DNA of 32,869 nt from CAYZPB01 sp964551195 (GCA_964551195.1 CAZKBI010000015.1:1-32869), one strand, 5' to 3'. Positions 8,249 to 16,212 are shown, numbered from the stretch's first letter. A program made the numbers and translations. Notes: a model not told the origin generated them from the letters alone.

Positions 8249-9316
8249 CTATTCCTTCTTAGTTAAGCTATCGCGAATGCTGATTATTAGATTAGTAAGT
8301 GGCTTACGAGTCTCGCCGATGATACCTGTCAGCTCGATGCCCAGCACCGTAAGCAGTAAGAGTGCGACAATCAGGATTAGTCCAATCCAGAATCCCGCTT
8401 GCGAAACCAAAATCGCCGCGACTCCAAATAGAGCAGCAACACCGTAGATGATTAACACAGTTTGGCGATGCGAGAAGCCCATTGCCAGCAAGCAATGATG
8501 CATATGGCCGCGGTCGGCGCTGGTAATCTTTTTGCCTTTACGAAAACGTCTCACTATTGCAAAAAGCGTGTCGAATATTGGCACTGCCAGAATTGCAATC
8601 GGAAAAATGAAAGAGACAAAAGCAATATTCTTAAAGCCAAGTATCGAAACTGTCGCCAGTATAAAACCGAGATAAAGCGAACCCGAATCACCAAGAAAAA
8701 TTGTGGCTGGATAGAAGTTGTGGATAAGAAAGCCCAGTGTTGCAGCCAGAATTATTAGCGTTACTACCATAATGTCAGTATTGCCCATAATTAGCGCCAT
8801 AACAAAAATCGAGGCCAAGGAGATTGAGGCAACGCCCGCTGCCAGCCCGTCTAGTCCGTCAATCAAGTTTAGCGCGTTGGTAATACCAACAATCCAGATG
8901 ACGGTTATTATGTAGCTAAAATTACCGAACTCAATTACAGTGTCGGTAAGTGGAATGTTAATAAAGTCAATAGTTATACCACCGGCAACAACAATGATTG
9001 CAGCGATCGTCTGGAACAGAAGCTTGACCTTAACAGATAGTGGTCTGATATCATCGACAAATCCCAGTAAGATAATGACTATGCTACCCAGAAAAATCCA
9101 GAGTAGCGGTGCCTCCGTTAGATCGGTAAAAATGCGTAGAGCGATAATTACAGCAATGAAAATTGCTATGCCGCCCAGCAGTGGCATTGGTTTGGTATGT
9201 ACCTTGCGTTCGGCCGGTTGGTCAACTGCTTTAACCTTAATTGCAAACAGCCTAACTAATGGCGTTAGGACAAGGGCGATTATAAAAGGAATTGCAAAAA
9301 TCAGAAACCAAGTCAT
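8249..9316 (-). CDS. tagO: Undecaprenyl-phosphate GlcNAc-1-phosphate transferase (TagO/WecA family)
   Basis: The enzyme transfers GlcNAc-1-phosphate from UDP-GlcNAc to undecaprenyl phosphate, the first membrane step in making wall teichoic or secondary wall polymers. The 355-residue protein has about 10-11 membrane segments. Diagnostic loops are visible: LLGGIAIF (about 48), LGFVDDIRPL with the Asp pair, ALNLIDGLDGLAAG in the middle, IFLGDSGSLYLGF, and the cytoplasmic histidine-rich loop DRGHMHHCLLAMGFSHRQ typical of WecA/TagO (MraY has a different loop). It is the first gene of the wall-polymer cluster, reading away from the plus-strand gene at 9434. The ribosome binding site before ATG at 9316 is weak (GAG within GAGCGTG). 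MraY is excluded by the His loop; the downstream product depends on the cluster. Confidence 0.93.
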   Translation of the reverse strand: MTWFLIFAIPFIIALVLTPLVRLFAIKVKAVDQPAERKVHTKPMPLLGGIAIFIAVIIALRIFTDLTEAPLLWIFLGSIVIILLGFVDDIRPLSVKVKLLFQTIAAIIVVAGGITIDFINIPLTDTVIEFGNFSYIITVIWIVGITNALNLIDGLDGLAAGVASISLASIFVMALIMGNTDIMVVTLIILAATLGFLIHNFYPATIFLGDSGSLYLGFILATVSILGFKNIAFVSFIFPIAILAVPIFDTLFAIVRRFRKGKKITSADRGHMHHCLLAMGFSHRQTVLIIYGVAALFGVAAILVSQAGFWIGLILIVALLLLTVLGIELTGIIGETRKPLTNLIISIRDSLTKKE

Positions 9317-9369
9317 CGTGTCACGCTCTTTTTCTCTGTATTTACTAGCATATTTCCGTAATTGATTGT

Positions 9370-9375
9370 ATTATA
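9370..9375 (-). promoter_or_regulatory. Candidate -10 element for the tagO cluster
   Basis: A perfect TATAAT is present on the minus strand, 54 bases before the tagO start, in the 117-base divergent region. No good TTGACA lies 16-18 bases upstream of it, so this is only a candidate sigma-A site. Confidence 0.35.
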
Positions 9376-9433
9376 AAAAGCATAGGAATAATAGGTCTTA
9401 CGCAATTTATATTTTAAGAAAGGACTACTGTAA

Positions 9434-10228
9434 ATGAAACAAAACATACTGATTGCCCTCATACTAGTCGTAGCCGCCTTCTATTTCGGGTCGGTTATCG
9501 GCAAGGATCATCCAATCGATATCCTTTATGAAGAGGCAATTACCAGCATAAATGATGCTGAGCTGATTAATTTCAAGTCCCTACTAGTTGTCGAAAAGCT
9601 GGATGCTGATAATGACATAGATGCTGCCCACGATGCTGATGTTTGGCATTATAAGCGGCAGGGCGTCTATAATGTTTCTAGTGGTGATCTACACTATTTA
9701 AATGTACGTAACTACCAATATGACGATGGCGACCCTCGCAATAAAGAGGAGGACACCTCGCTCTCATTCACTGAAGCAGGAAGATTAATCACCCTACCAA
9801 TTCAAGAAGCATATTATCAGAAGCCGGTTATCAGCTTACTTAACCGTGAATCTGGCCAATGGAGTGATTGGGGGCTTGCTGACTTCCGCTTGCTTGAGCT
9901 CTTACCCTTTGACGCAGATATAATCAACCGCCAGGTCACGCTAACAGACTCTGAGAATCGCGGTAAATTCGTTGTCTACTCTTTCGACGTTGATCTCGAC
10001 TATTTAACCCGTAATTTCTCGCGGATTCTATTAGCTGATGATCTGAACTTCCCGGCAACTTTTGTCGAGGCGCAATTCAAAATCTTAATCTATCAAGATA
10101 CTACACTGACACGCCGCATCTACTCCGATTTCCTGATTGAGAATAAAGAGACTGGCCAGCGTTACTCCTTCCAACTAGACACCTACTTTAGTGCTAATGA
10201 AAGCCTAGATTATTTTAAAGAGTCATAG
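9434..10228 (+). CDS. Membrane-anchored extracellular protein of unknown function
   Basis: I do not recognise this 264-residue protein. The N-terminus (MKQN, then a hydrophobic run to about residue 23) is a signal anchor or uncleaved signal peptide; there is no lipobox cysteine. The rest is polar and acidic with alternating hydrophobic residues, suggesting a mostly beta domain. A short helix-like stretch EEAITSINDAELINFKSLL at about 32-50 precedes it, an arrangement seen in LolA/LppX-like and DUF6612-like exported proteins, but I see no signature that proves such a link. It is the only convincing plus-strand gene in the window, diverging from tagO and converging on mbl. AAAGGA lies 8 bases before the ATG, and its stop codon is inside the stem of a terminator, so it is a single-gene transcript. 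A role at the envelope is inferred only from its location. Confidence 0.8.
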   Translation: MKQNILIALILVVAAFYFGSVIGKDHPIDILYEEAITSINDAELINFKSLLVVEKLDADNDIDAAHDADVWHYKRQGVYNVSSGDLHYLNVRNYQYDDGDPRNKEEDTSLSFTEAGRLITLPIQEAYYQKPVISLLNRESGQWSDWGLADFRLLELLPFDADIINRQVTLTDSENRGKFVVYSFDVDLDYLTRNFSRILLADDLNFPATFVEAQFKILIYQDTTLTRRIYSDFLIENKETGQRYSFQLDTYFSANESLDYFKES

Positions 10229-10248
10229 TAATATGACTCTTTTTTTTA
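10217..10248 (+). terminator. Intrinsic terminator of the plus-strand gene
   Basis: AAAGAGTCATA at 10217-10227 pairs perfectly with TATGACTCTTT at 10232-10242 around a GTAA loop, and a run of T continues to 10247. The TAG stop codon of the upstream gene overlaps the stem and loop. Read from the minus strand, the hairpin is followed by TTTAAAATAAT, so it could weakly terminate the mbl transcript as well. Confidence 0.92.
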
Positions 10249-10273
10249 TTTTTTATTTAGTTCTGGTAGCCTT

Positions 10274-10480
10274 TTACCCAAAAATTAAGTCAAACATGTG
10301 CTTCCAAGTTGATGGCTTATAAATATCAAGTGCACTGCTATCACCAAGCAGCCCATAGCCGATTGGTAAGCCGATTAGAAAGAAAAGAACAATTAGTCCA
10401 GCGATAATTAATCGTCTGCGTGCACGATTCTCGTCTGTTTTCTTTTTTTTGTCGGTTCTTAATTTAACCTCTGCAGCCAT
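10274..10480 (-). CDS. EpuA-like small membrane protein (PF11772-type)
   Basis: A 68-residue protein with a charged N-terminal part rich in Lys/Arg (about 5-22), one transmembrane segment LIIAGLIVLFFLIGLPIGYG (about 25-44) and a short C-terminal tail. Small proteins of this design, named EpuA and often annotated as 'DNA-directed RNA polymerase subunit beta', occur beside murA or mbl in Firmicutes; the GxxxGYGLLGD-like sequence after the membrane segment agrees. Their function is not established to my knowledge. The ATG at 10480 is preferred because AAAGGG lies 8 bases upstream; an in-frame GTG at 10489 would add three residues. It begins 31 bases after the mbl stop codon and is probably co-transcribed with it. 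Confidence 0.75.
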   Translation of the reverse strand: MAAEVKLRTDKKKKTDENRARRRLIIAGLIVLFFLIGLPIGYGLLGDSSALDIYKPSTWKHMFDLIFG

Positions 10481-10511
10481 ATTACTCACCCTTTATTATT
10501 TTCTACTACCA

Positions 10512-11507
10512 TTATCTTCTACTACGGAATTTATCAAGATTATCAAGCATAATTCCTGTTCCACGAACGACACAGGTCATTGCATCCTCAGTAATAATTA
10601 CTGGCACCTTAAGTTCTTCCATTAGAAGTAAATCTAGTCCATCAAGGTAAGCACCGCCACCAGTTAGGACAATACCCTTATCAATAATGTCGGCTGCAAG
10701 CTCTGGGGGAGTTTTCTCAAGTACACCCTTAACAGCAGCGACGACCTGATTAATTGTCGTTAATAGTGCTTGACGTACCTCCTCAGAATTAACGCTCACC
10801 GAAAGTGGTAAACCAGATACAAGGTCACGTCCACGCACTTCAATCGAGTCATCGCGATTGCCTTCGTAGGCTGTTCCAACCGAGATTTTGAGTTCCTCAG
10901 CTGTTCTCTCGCCAACTAGCATATTGTATTTACGTTTCAAGTAGGCCATGATTGCTTGGTCGAACTTATCGCCACCAATACGAAGAGAGTTAGCCGTTAT
11001 GATCTCACCTAAAGAGATAACAGCGATATCAATCGTACCTCCTCCAACGTCAATTACCATACTACCGCTTGGTTGGAAGATATCAAGACCAGCTCCAATT
11101 GCTGCAGCCTTGGGTTCAGACTCGAGAATTATCTCGCCGCCTCCACCTTTTTGTGCAGCTTCCTTAATTGCTTTGGCTTCAACAGAGGTAATCTCTGTCG
11201 GTGCACAAATTAGAATTCGTGGTCTACCAAAAACTCCGCGTGCCTTAGCTTTTTTGATAAAATACTTAAGCATTGCTTCTGTTATATCGAAATCAGCAAT
11301 TACACCGTCGCGAAGTGGTCTAATTACTGAGATATTACCCGGTGCTCGTCCAATCATGTCTTTAGCCTCTTGCCCAACCTTAATTACTTGCTTCGTATCA
11401 TAGTCAATCGCCACTACTGCCGGCTCATCAATTACGACGCCTCTGCCCTTAACATGAATCAATACATTGGCTGTTCCGAGGTCAATTCCTATATCTTTGC
11501 TTAGCAT
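10512..11507 (-). CDS. mbl: MreB-like actin homologue Mbl (rod-shape protein)
   Basis: Mbl is a bacterial actin that forms membrane-bound filaments guiding sidewall peptidoglycan synthesis; the organism is therefore probably rod-shaped. The 331-residue protein has the actin-type ATP motifs: phosphate 1 IGIDLGTANVLIH (about 7-19), phosphate 2 MVIDVGGGTIDIAV at about 150, and the adenosine motif GIVLTGGGAYLDG near 288-300. The stretch RPLRDGVIADFDITEAML is typical of the MreB/Mbl family. Mbl rather than MreB is suggested by the neighbourhood (murA, no mreC/mreD) and length. GGGAGG lies 9 bases before ATG, and an extended -10 promoter is about 40 bases further upstream. In Bacillus relatives mbl follows spoIIID; here the gene upstream is a broken transporter remnant. 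Confidence 0.92.
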   Translation of the reverse strand: MLSKDIGIDLGTANVLIHVKGRGVVIDEPAVVAIDYDTKQVIKVGQEAKDMIGRAPGNISVIRPLRDGVIADFDITEAMLKYFIKKAKARGVFGRPRILICAPTEITSVEAKAIKEAAQKGGGGEIILESEPKAAAIGAGLDIFQPSGSMVIDVGGGTIDIAVISLGEIITANSLRIGGDKFDQAIMAYLKRKYNMLVGERTAEELKISVGTAYEGNRDDSIEVRGRDLVSGLPLSVSVNSEEVRQALLTTINQVVAAVKGVLEKTPPELAADIIDKGIVLTGGGAYLDGLDLLLMEELKVPVIITEDAMTCVVRGTGIMLDNLDKFRSRR

Positions 11508-11546
11508 CTTGCATGTCCTCCCTGTATATTCGCTTATTTTGTTATT

Positions 11547-11555
11547 ATTATAACA
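11547..11555 (-). promoter_or_regulatory. Extended -10 promoter for mbl
   Basis: The minus strand reads TGTTATAAT, an exact extended -10 (TGnTATAAT), 40 bases before the mbl start. I see no good -35, which extended -10 promoters can do without. A 12-base palindrome ACTTTATAAAGT (11568-11579) lies just upstream. Confidence 0.6.
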
Positions 11556-11585
11556 CTAATCCTATCACTTTATAAAGTAAATTGT

Positions 11586-11757
11586 TTAAGCTTTGTCAGA
11601 TTCAACTGTCGGGATCTCTTTGAGAAATTTACGACGAATCAACTGCTCCAAATCATCCATATAGGTATAAATTACCGGCACCGAAGTTACAAGCAGTTAA
11701 AAATAGCGGTAATGCTACCGCCAATATAATATATACAAATATTCGATTCTTCTTCAT
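11586..11757 (-). pseudogene. Deletion scar: lipoprotein start fused out of frame to the C-terminus of an RND efflux permease
   Basis: Directly downstream of murA, AGGGGGAA and ATG at 11757 begin a 34-codon frame ending at 11653. It has a perfect lipoprotein signal: MKKNR, a hydrophobic run, then the lipobox LTAC and NFGAG. In the next frame, overlapping its last codons, runs a 36-codon tail to a stop at 11586. That tail contains SVPVIYTYMDDLEQLIRRKF, which matches the end of HAE1-type RND permeases (..VVPVxYTxxDxL..RRK). In Firmicutes, RND pumps are commonly encoded as a lipoprotein membrane-fusion protein followed by the permease. A large internal deletion across such a pair would leave exactly this. 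The RND match rests on my pattern recognition of a short segment; an assembly collapse could give the same picture. Confidence 0.65.
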
Positions 11758-11768
11758 ATTTATTCCCC

Positions 11769-13055
11769 CTAAATGGGATTCTGAACTGGAATAAGTTCCT
11801 CTTCATATCGCTCAATCGCAGCTCCAAGTTTTTTGAGCTTGCCACAAAGGTTAACGTAACCACGGTCAATGTGGTGTAGCCCGGTAATTTCGGTTAAACC
11901 CTCTGCCGCTAAGCCAGCAATAACTAAGGCTGATCCAGCACGTAAATCTGTCGCATGGACAGAAGAGCCTTTAAGCTGTGACTTCCCTTCAATAATTGCT
12001 GTGCGCCCATCTACTTTAATCTTGCCGTTCATCCTCTGCAGTTCTTCGACGTGCATAAAGCGATTCTCAAAAACCGTCTCAGTTATCACACTCGTTCCTT
12101 CAACCATCAGCAAAAGTGCCATCATCGGCGATTGCATATCAGTCGGGAAACCGGGATGTGGAAGAGTTGTGACGTCAGTTGCCTTAAGCGGTTTATCACA
12201 GATAACACGGATGCCGTTCCCCTCTTCACAGATATTTGCACCCATTTCCTCAAGTTTGGAGACGATTGGCTTAAGATGGTCGATAATTACATTCTCCAAC
12301 AAAACGTTACCGCCAGTAATTGCAGTAGCAATCATATATGTACCCGCCTCGATGCGGTCGGGAATGATTGTATGTGTTGTCGCCTTAAGGCTTCTGACAC
12401 CTTCTATTTTAATTCTACCGGTGCCGGCACCACGAATCTGCGCACCCATACCGTTAAGAAAGTTGGCTAAGTCGACAATTTCTGGTTCCTCTGCAGCATT
12501 CTCGATTGTTGTTGTTCCCTCAGCAAGAGTTGCCGCCATCATAATATTTTCTGTCGCACCAACACTCGCATAGTCAAGGTAGATTCTTGCACCTTGTAAG
12601 CGTCCAGTAACCCTTGCATCGATATAGCCTTGGCCAAAAGTAATCTGCGCCCCCATCGCCTCAAAACCCTTAAGGTGTTGATCGATTGGCCGGCTACCAA
12701 TTGCACAGCCGCCCGGCAAGGAGATTCGTACATGTCCTTCACGCGCAAGCAATGGTCCAATCACAAGAATCGAAGCGCGCATTCGTCTTACTAGGTCGTA
12801 AGGGGCATCTGTTCTTGTTATATTGGTAGCATCTGTAGTAATACTGCCATTGTTGTATTGCACTTTGACACCAATTAAGCTTAGCAGCTCAACAATTGTG
12901 CGAACATCGTCTAAGGCGGGTATATCATGAATCTGGTTTTGTCCTTCTTCTGCTAAGAGTGAGGCTACAAGAATCGGTAATACTGCATTCTTTGCCCCCT
13001 CGATGCGAACCACACCAGTAAGTCTTCTGCCGCCATATATTTGTATTTTTTCCAA
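11769..13055 (-). CDS. murA: UDP-N-acetylglucosamine 1-carboxyvinyltransferase MurA
   Basis: MurA transfers enolpyruvate from PEP to UDP-GlcNAc, the first committed step of peptidoglycan synthesis, in the cytoplasm. The 428-residue protein shows RIEGAKNAVLPIL with the substrate-binding Lys22-Asn23 and the catalytic loop SLPGGCAIGSRPIDQHL with C117, so the enzyme should be of the fosfomycin-sensitive type. Further family segments are EAGTYMIATAITGG and HPGFPTDMQSP. The start codon is TTG at 13055, with GGAGG about 6 bases upstream. A sigma-A-like promoter lies in the 90 bases between DUF1146 and murA. Firmicutes often carry two murA genes; this is the copy next to DUF1146 and mbl. The gene downstream is a broken RND remnant rather than the spoIID found in Bacillus. 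Confidence 0.96.
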   Translation of the reverse strand: MEKIQIYGGRRLTGVVRIEGAKNAVLPILVASLLAEEGQNQIHDIPALDDVRTIVELLSLIGVKVQYNNGSITTDATNITRTDAPYDLVRRMRASILVIGPLLAREGHVRISLPGGCAIGSRPIDQHLKGFEAMGAQITFGQGYIDARVTGRLQGARIYLDYASVGATENIMMAATLAEGTTTIENAAEEPEIVDLANFLNGMGAQIRGAGTGRIKIEGVRSLKATTHTIIPDRIEAGTYMIATAITGGNVLLENVIIDHLKPIVSKLEEMGANICEEGNGIRVICDKPLKATDVTTLPHPGFPTDMQSPMMALLLMVEGTSVITETVFENRFMHVEELQRMNGKIKVDGRTAIIEGKSQLKGSSVHATDLRAGSALVIAGLAAEGLTEITGLHHIDRGYVNLCGKLKKLGAAIERYEEELIPVQNPI

Positions 13056-13093
13056 AGCGTTACCTCCGCTTATTTTCTAATTTACAAATGATA

Positions 13094-13122
13094 ATTCTAT
13101 ACTATAAAGCCTAAATATTCAA
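13094..13122 (-). promoter_or_regulatory. Candidate sigma-A promoter of murA
   Basis: On the minus strand TTGAAT (13122-13117) and TAGAAT (13099-13094) are separated by exactly 17 bases and lie about 40 bases before the murA TTG start. Four of six and five of six positions match the consensus. Confidence 0.55.
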
Positions 13123-13145
13123 GCAGTCATACGACCTGAACTTAT

Positions 13146-13379
13146 TTAGAAAAGGTTAACGATATTAAGTGACCAGTTGAGAAAATCAAGGAAAAAAGAT
13201 GCAAGTAGATAGCCGATCACGATCGACAGGATAACCTGTAAGGTCTTAGCTTGTGGGCTGTTGGGGTTATGTGTAAAAAGATCAAAACGAAAAATCTGCA
13301 GCGCCCACCACGTGAGTGCGATACAGACGATTATAACGACGATTCCTAATAAGCCACTATAGCCTAAGTAATCTCCCAT
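13146..13379 (-). CDS. DUF1146 family membrane protein (YwzB-like)
   Basis: A 77-residue protein with two predicted membrane segments (about residues 10-30 and 48-68). The linker contains ALQIFRFDLFTHNPNSPQAK, matching the conserved centre of DUF1146/YwzB (W.L...RFD.f...P....A..L). No biochemical function is known to me; genes of this family regularly lie between the nuo or atp operon and murA in Bacilli, as here. AGGAGG lies 6 bases before the ATG, and the gene starts 10 bases after the subtilase stop, so the two are likely one transcript. Confidence 0.85.
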   Translation of the reverse strand: MGDYLGYSGLLGIVVIIVCIALTWWALQIFRFDLFTHNPNSPQAKTLQVILSIVIGYLLASFFLDFLNWSLNIVNLF

Positions 13380-13389
13380 ACAATCCCTC

Positions 13390-16212
13390 CTAGTTTCCCT
13401 CTTCTTCGATAATTTCAGAGCTAGCTGCAGCTTCTAGTGCATTAAGATACATATTTTCCGTTAACTCGAAGGCAATCAAAGCTTCTGCCCGCGAGATGCT
13501 TGCGTAAGGAACCCGATTTACCTTATTTATAAGGTCGTTGATGCTGCCACGATCAACATTCGAAAATAATCCAGATAGGACATTTGATAGTATTTCAAAA
13601 GTTACTGCTTCCCCTAATTCCCCACTCTCAATCGGCCTTAAATCAGCGTCATCTTCTTTAGCCTGCTGCTTATAATTGTTAATAAATTGCATTAGCTCCC
13701 CAACTTTAATAGCTTGGTCTGGTTTAAAGGTATAATCTTCATATCCACGAATTAACCCAAGCTCATAATACTTCATAATAAGGTCTTGTGCATAGTGGTC
13801 AGTTATATCGATAAAATCGCCTTTAAGCGTGATAATTTTCAATTTAAGATTGTATTTAACATTGTTATTATCTGAACAACTCAATCTAATATAATTAACT
13901 CCAGAGTCAAATAATCTAATTTGGGCAAATCGTGATAATTGTTGTTTATCCATTAGATTGAACTGGTTGTCGTAAAGCGTCAGCGTTAAATCGGCGCCAG
14001 CCTCAAGCTCTACCTCAACATAGGTGCGTCCGTCTGCCACGAACTTAAACCAATCGTAATCATTAACATCGGAAATTATGCTTGTTATAACATGTGTTGA
14101 ACGGTCAAGTAGCTTAGCTTGCAGCGCTGTATTATTAGGTCCATGCTTGCTTGCATCTTCAGCATCAAAAAACAACTCCAGCTCGTACTCTCTATTGGTT
14201 ACATTATTATTATAATCATAGACACGAATTAGGTACTCTCCTGCAGTTACCTTGATTGAACCGAATTCCGCCTTTCCAGAGCTGTTCATGTCGAATAGTT
14301 CGCCATTGCTACCCATTCGTTGCAGATATAGCACAGGATCCACTCGGTTGCTGTTAACGCGGACTTCTGCGGAAAGGGTACCGTTTTTGTCGATACTGAC
14401 GCGGTACCAGTCATCATCGTTTCTCTTGCTAAAGGTAGCCGTCAAGACTTCGCTAATATTCTTAATTACATAAGCCCTCCAAGGCCGATCATTATCTTCA
14501 TATTTATCGTGATAGATGCTATAGTCATTGATTATTCTATATTGAAGCGGCTCTCCAAGTATGCTGTATGGGTTATTCTCCGACTGCGGATAGTTAATCT
14601 TGATAAAATATTTACCTTTAGTCAGTTCCACATTAAGTTTCTCAGATCTTCGTAGCGTCCAGGAATGTGCGGGTTCAATCTCTTCCACATCCTCCTCATC
14701 TATTAATTCCCAGTCAATATCTATTTCGTTTACCTGAAGCTTAGCAGCCTGTTCGTTCGTATATAGTTCAATCTGCAGGTCAGTAGGCAAGCGACGATCT
14801 AGGATGAATTCTAGTTCAAGGTTGCCGGCGTAGGGCAGCGTAAGATAGAACCAGTCTGGCTCATCATAATCGGTAAGCTGCGCATCAAAAATGCTCCCAC
14901 GCGGAAAGGGTTGTGCTTGGTAGCTGCGTTGATTAGGTTTATACCCATTACGTAGTAACTTAGGGTTGAAGTTTAAGGCTGTCTCAAAGTTAATACGACC
15001 ATAACCAGTCTTCTCATCCCAACCAAGTTCGCCAACGTCATCTGCTGAAAAGCGAATTATGTCAGATGTTTCCTTTAAGGTCAGTCCCGGATTCTGCTGC
15101 ATCAAGACAGCAGCTAAAGCGGCAACCTGAGGTGCTGCAACTGAGGTACCTGATGTTGTCGTATAACTATTGTTTAGGTGTGTTGTGTAAATCGACTCAG
15201 CAGGTGCAACGACGTCTATCTGCTGCCCATAGTTAGAGTAATCCAAGTGTCGATCCTTCCGATCAACGGCTCCGACACCGATAACGTTCGGAAGCGCTGC
15301 TGGATAATTAATTTCTAAGGATTTATTCCCGGCTGCTGCGATAATTAGTACTCCCTTTTCGTAAGCGTAATCTACCGCCTCTGCAATAAATGGTGTGTAA
15401 ACTGATTCGCCGGAAGCGATTACGATTAGGTTAGCACCATGATCTGCGGCGTAACGGATTCCCTGTCCGACATAGAAGGAGTCGCTTTTGCCGAGGGCAT
15501 CAAGTATTTTAACAGGCATTAACTTGACGTTAGACACAATGCCGCTAATGCCGATTTTGTTATTAGTTCCCGCTGCGATAATACCAGCTACATTTGTTCC
15601 ATGCCCATTATCGTCCATTGCTGTTGCTTGGTTGTTTAGAATATTGTAGCCTGGTAGCACCCTGCCAACTAAATCAGGGTGGTTGTGATCAATTCCAGTA
15701 TCGAGGACGGCGATAATAATCTCACGTTCGTATTCTTCCTGCCAAGCCGCCTGTGCATTAATCTGTTCTAAATAGTATTGTTCCGCATAGTAGGTATCGT
15801 TTGGTAATGTCGAAATGCTACAGGCAGTATTAGGCTGTATATATACAACCCGCGGGTCATCCTGCCACTGAGTGATCCATTCGTTTATATTAATATCATC
15901 GTTTAATTTGATTCTAGTAATCCCTTGCTCTGGGAGCCAGTCAAGAATTGTTGACTGCTCCTCGATCAGTGCCGGATAATTGCTACTCCACTTAATTATC
16001 CACTCGTTGTTGTTGTTAGATTCTTTGCTTATCTCTTTGTCATTTCCTTCGAATAATCCACCGTTAAGATCAGTTGATATAAACGGAGCAATCTCTAACT
16101 GTTCGAGAGCTAGTTGTTGTTGGTAGTCGAGGTCACCTTTTACAATAGCAAGAGGCAGCGCTATAAGAAGCCCCACCACAGCAATTATAATTATCAGTCT
16201 AAGTGCCTTCAT
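13390..16212 (-). CDS. Secreted subtilisin-like serine protease (S8) with PPC-like repeats and C-terminal SLH-like sequence
   Basis: A 940-residue exported protease. Residues 5-23 form a signal peptide or anchor. A propeptide-like region (about 68-130) ends in RVVYIQPN, as in inhibitor-I9-type prodomains. The catalytic triad is complete: D171 in VLDTGIDHNHPD, H204 in DDNGHGTNVAG and S357 in TSGTSVAAPQ, with the oxyanion Asn at about 296 in AAAGNKS. Residues about 430-795 contain repeated DYDEPDWFYL / RNDDDWYRV / VNDYDWFKF modules, typical of bacterial pre-peptidase C-terminal (PPC) domains. The tail from about 799 has SLH character: FIDITDHYA, then GLIRGYEDYTFKPDQAI, and a second degenerate copy with ISRAEALIAF. 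The first copy has KVGE where TRAE is usual. It may be held on pyruvylated wall polymer made by the CsaB cluster (inference). Substrates are unknown. Confidence 0.88.
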   Translation of the reverse strand: MKALRLIIIIAVVGLLIALPLAIVKGDLDYQQQLALEQLEIAPFISTDLNGGLFEGNDKEISKESNNNNEWIIKWSSNYPALIEEQSTILDWLPEQGITRIKLNDDININEWITQWQDDPRVVYIQPNTACSISTLPNDTYYAEQYYLEQINAQAAWQEEYEREIIIAVLDTGIDHNHPDLVGRVLPGYNILNNQATAMDDNGHGTNVAGIIAAGTNNKIGISGIVSNVKLMPVKILDALGKSDSFYVGQGIRYAADHGANLIVIASGESVYTPFIAEAVDYAYEKGVLIIAAAGNKSLEINYPAALPNVIGVGAVDRKDRHLDYSNYGQQIDVVAPAESIYTTHLNNSYTTTSGTSVAAPQVAALAAVLMQQNPGLTLKETSDIIRFSADDVGELGWDEKTGYGRINFETALNFNPKLLRNGYKPNQRSYQAQPFPRGSIFDAQLTDYDEPDWFYLTLPYAGNLELEFILDRRLPTDLQIELYTNEQAAKLQVNEIDIDWELIDEEDVEEIEPAHSWTLRRSEKLNVELTKGKYFIKINYPQSENNPYSILGEPLQYRIINDYSIYHDKYEDNDRPWRAYVIKNISEVLTATFSKRNDDDWYRVSIDKNGTLSAEVRVNSNRVDPVLYLQRMGSNGELFDMNSSGKAEFGSIKVTAGEYLIRVYDYNNNVTNREYELELFFDAEDASKHGPNNTALQAKLLDRSTHVITSIISDVNDYDWFKFVADGRTYVEVELEAGADLTLTLYDNQFNLMDKQQLSRFAQIRLFDSGVNYIRLSCSDNNNVKYNLKLKIITLKGDFIDITDHYAQDLIMKYYELGLIRGYEDYTFKPDQAIKVGELMQFINNYKQQAKEDDADLRPIESGELGEAVTFEILSNVLSGLFSNVDRGSINDLINKVNRVPYASISRAEALIAFELTENMYLNALEAAASSEIIEEEGN

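Noticed and set aside
9994..10228. Possible second gene inside the 3' part of the plus-strand gene
   Set aside because: No independent start with ribosome site; the whole 264-codon frame is continuous and ends in the terminator.
11869..12573. Long plus-strand open frame (234 codons) opposite murA
   Set aside because: Serine/isoleucine/proline-rich translation without family resemblance; it is the mirror frame of murA coding sequence.
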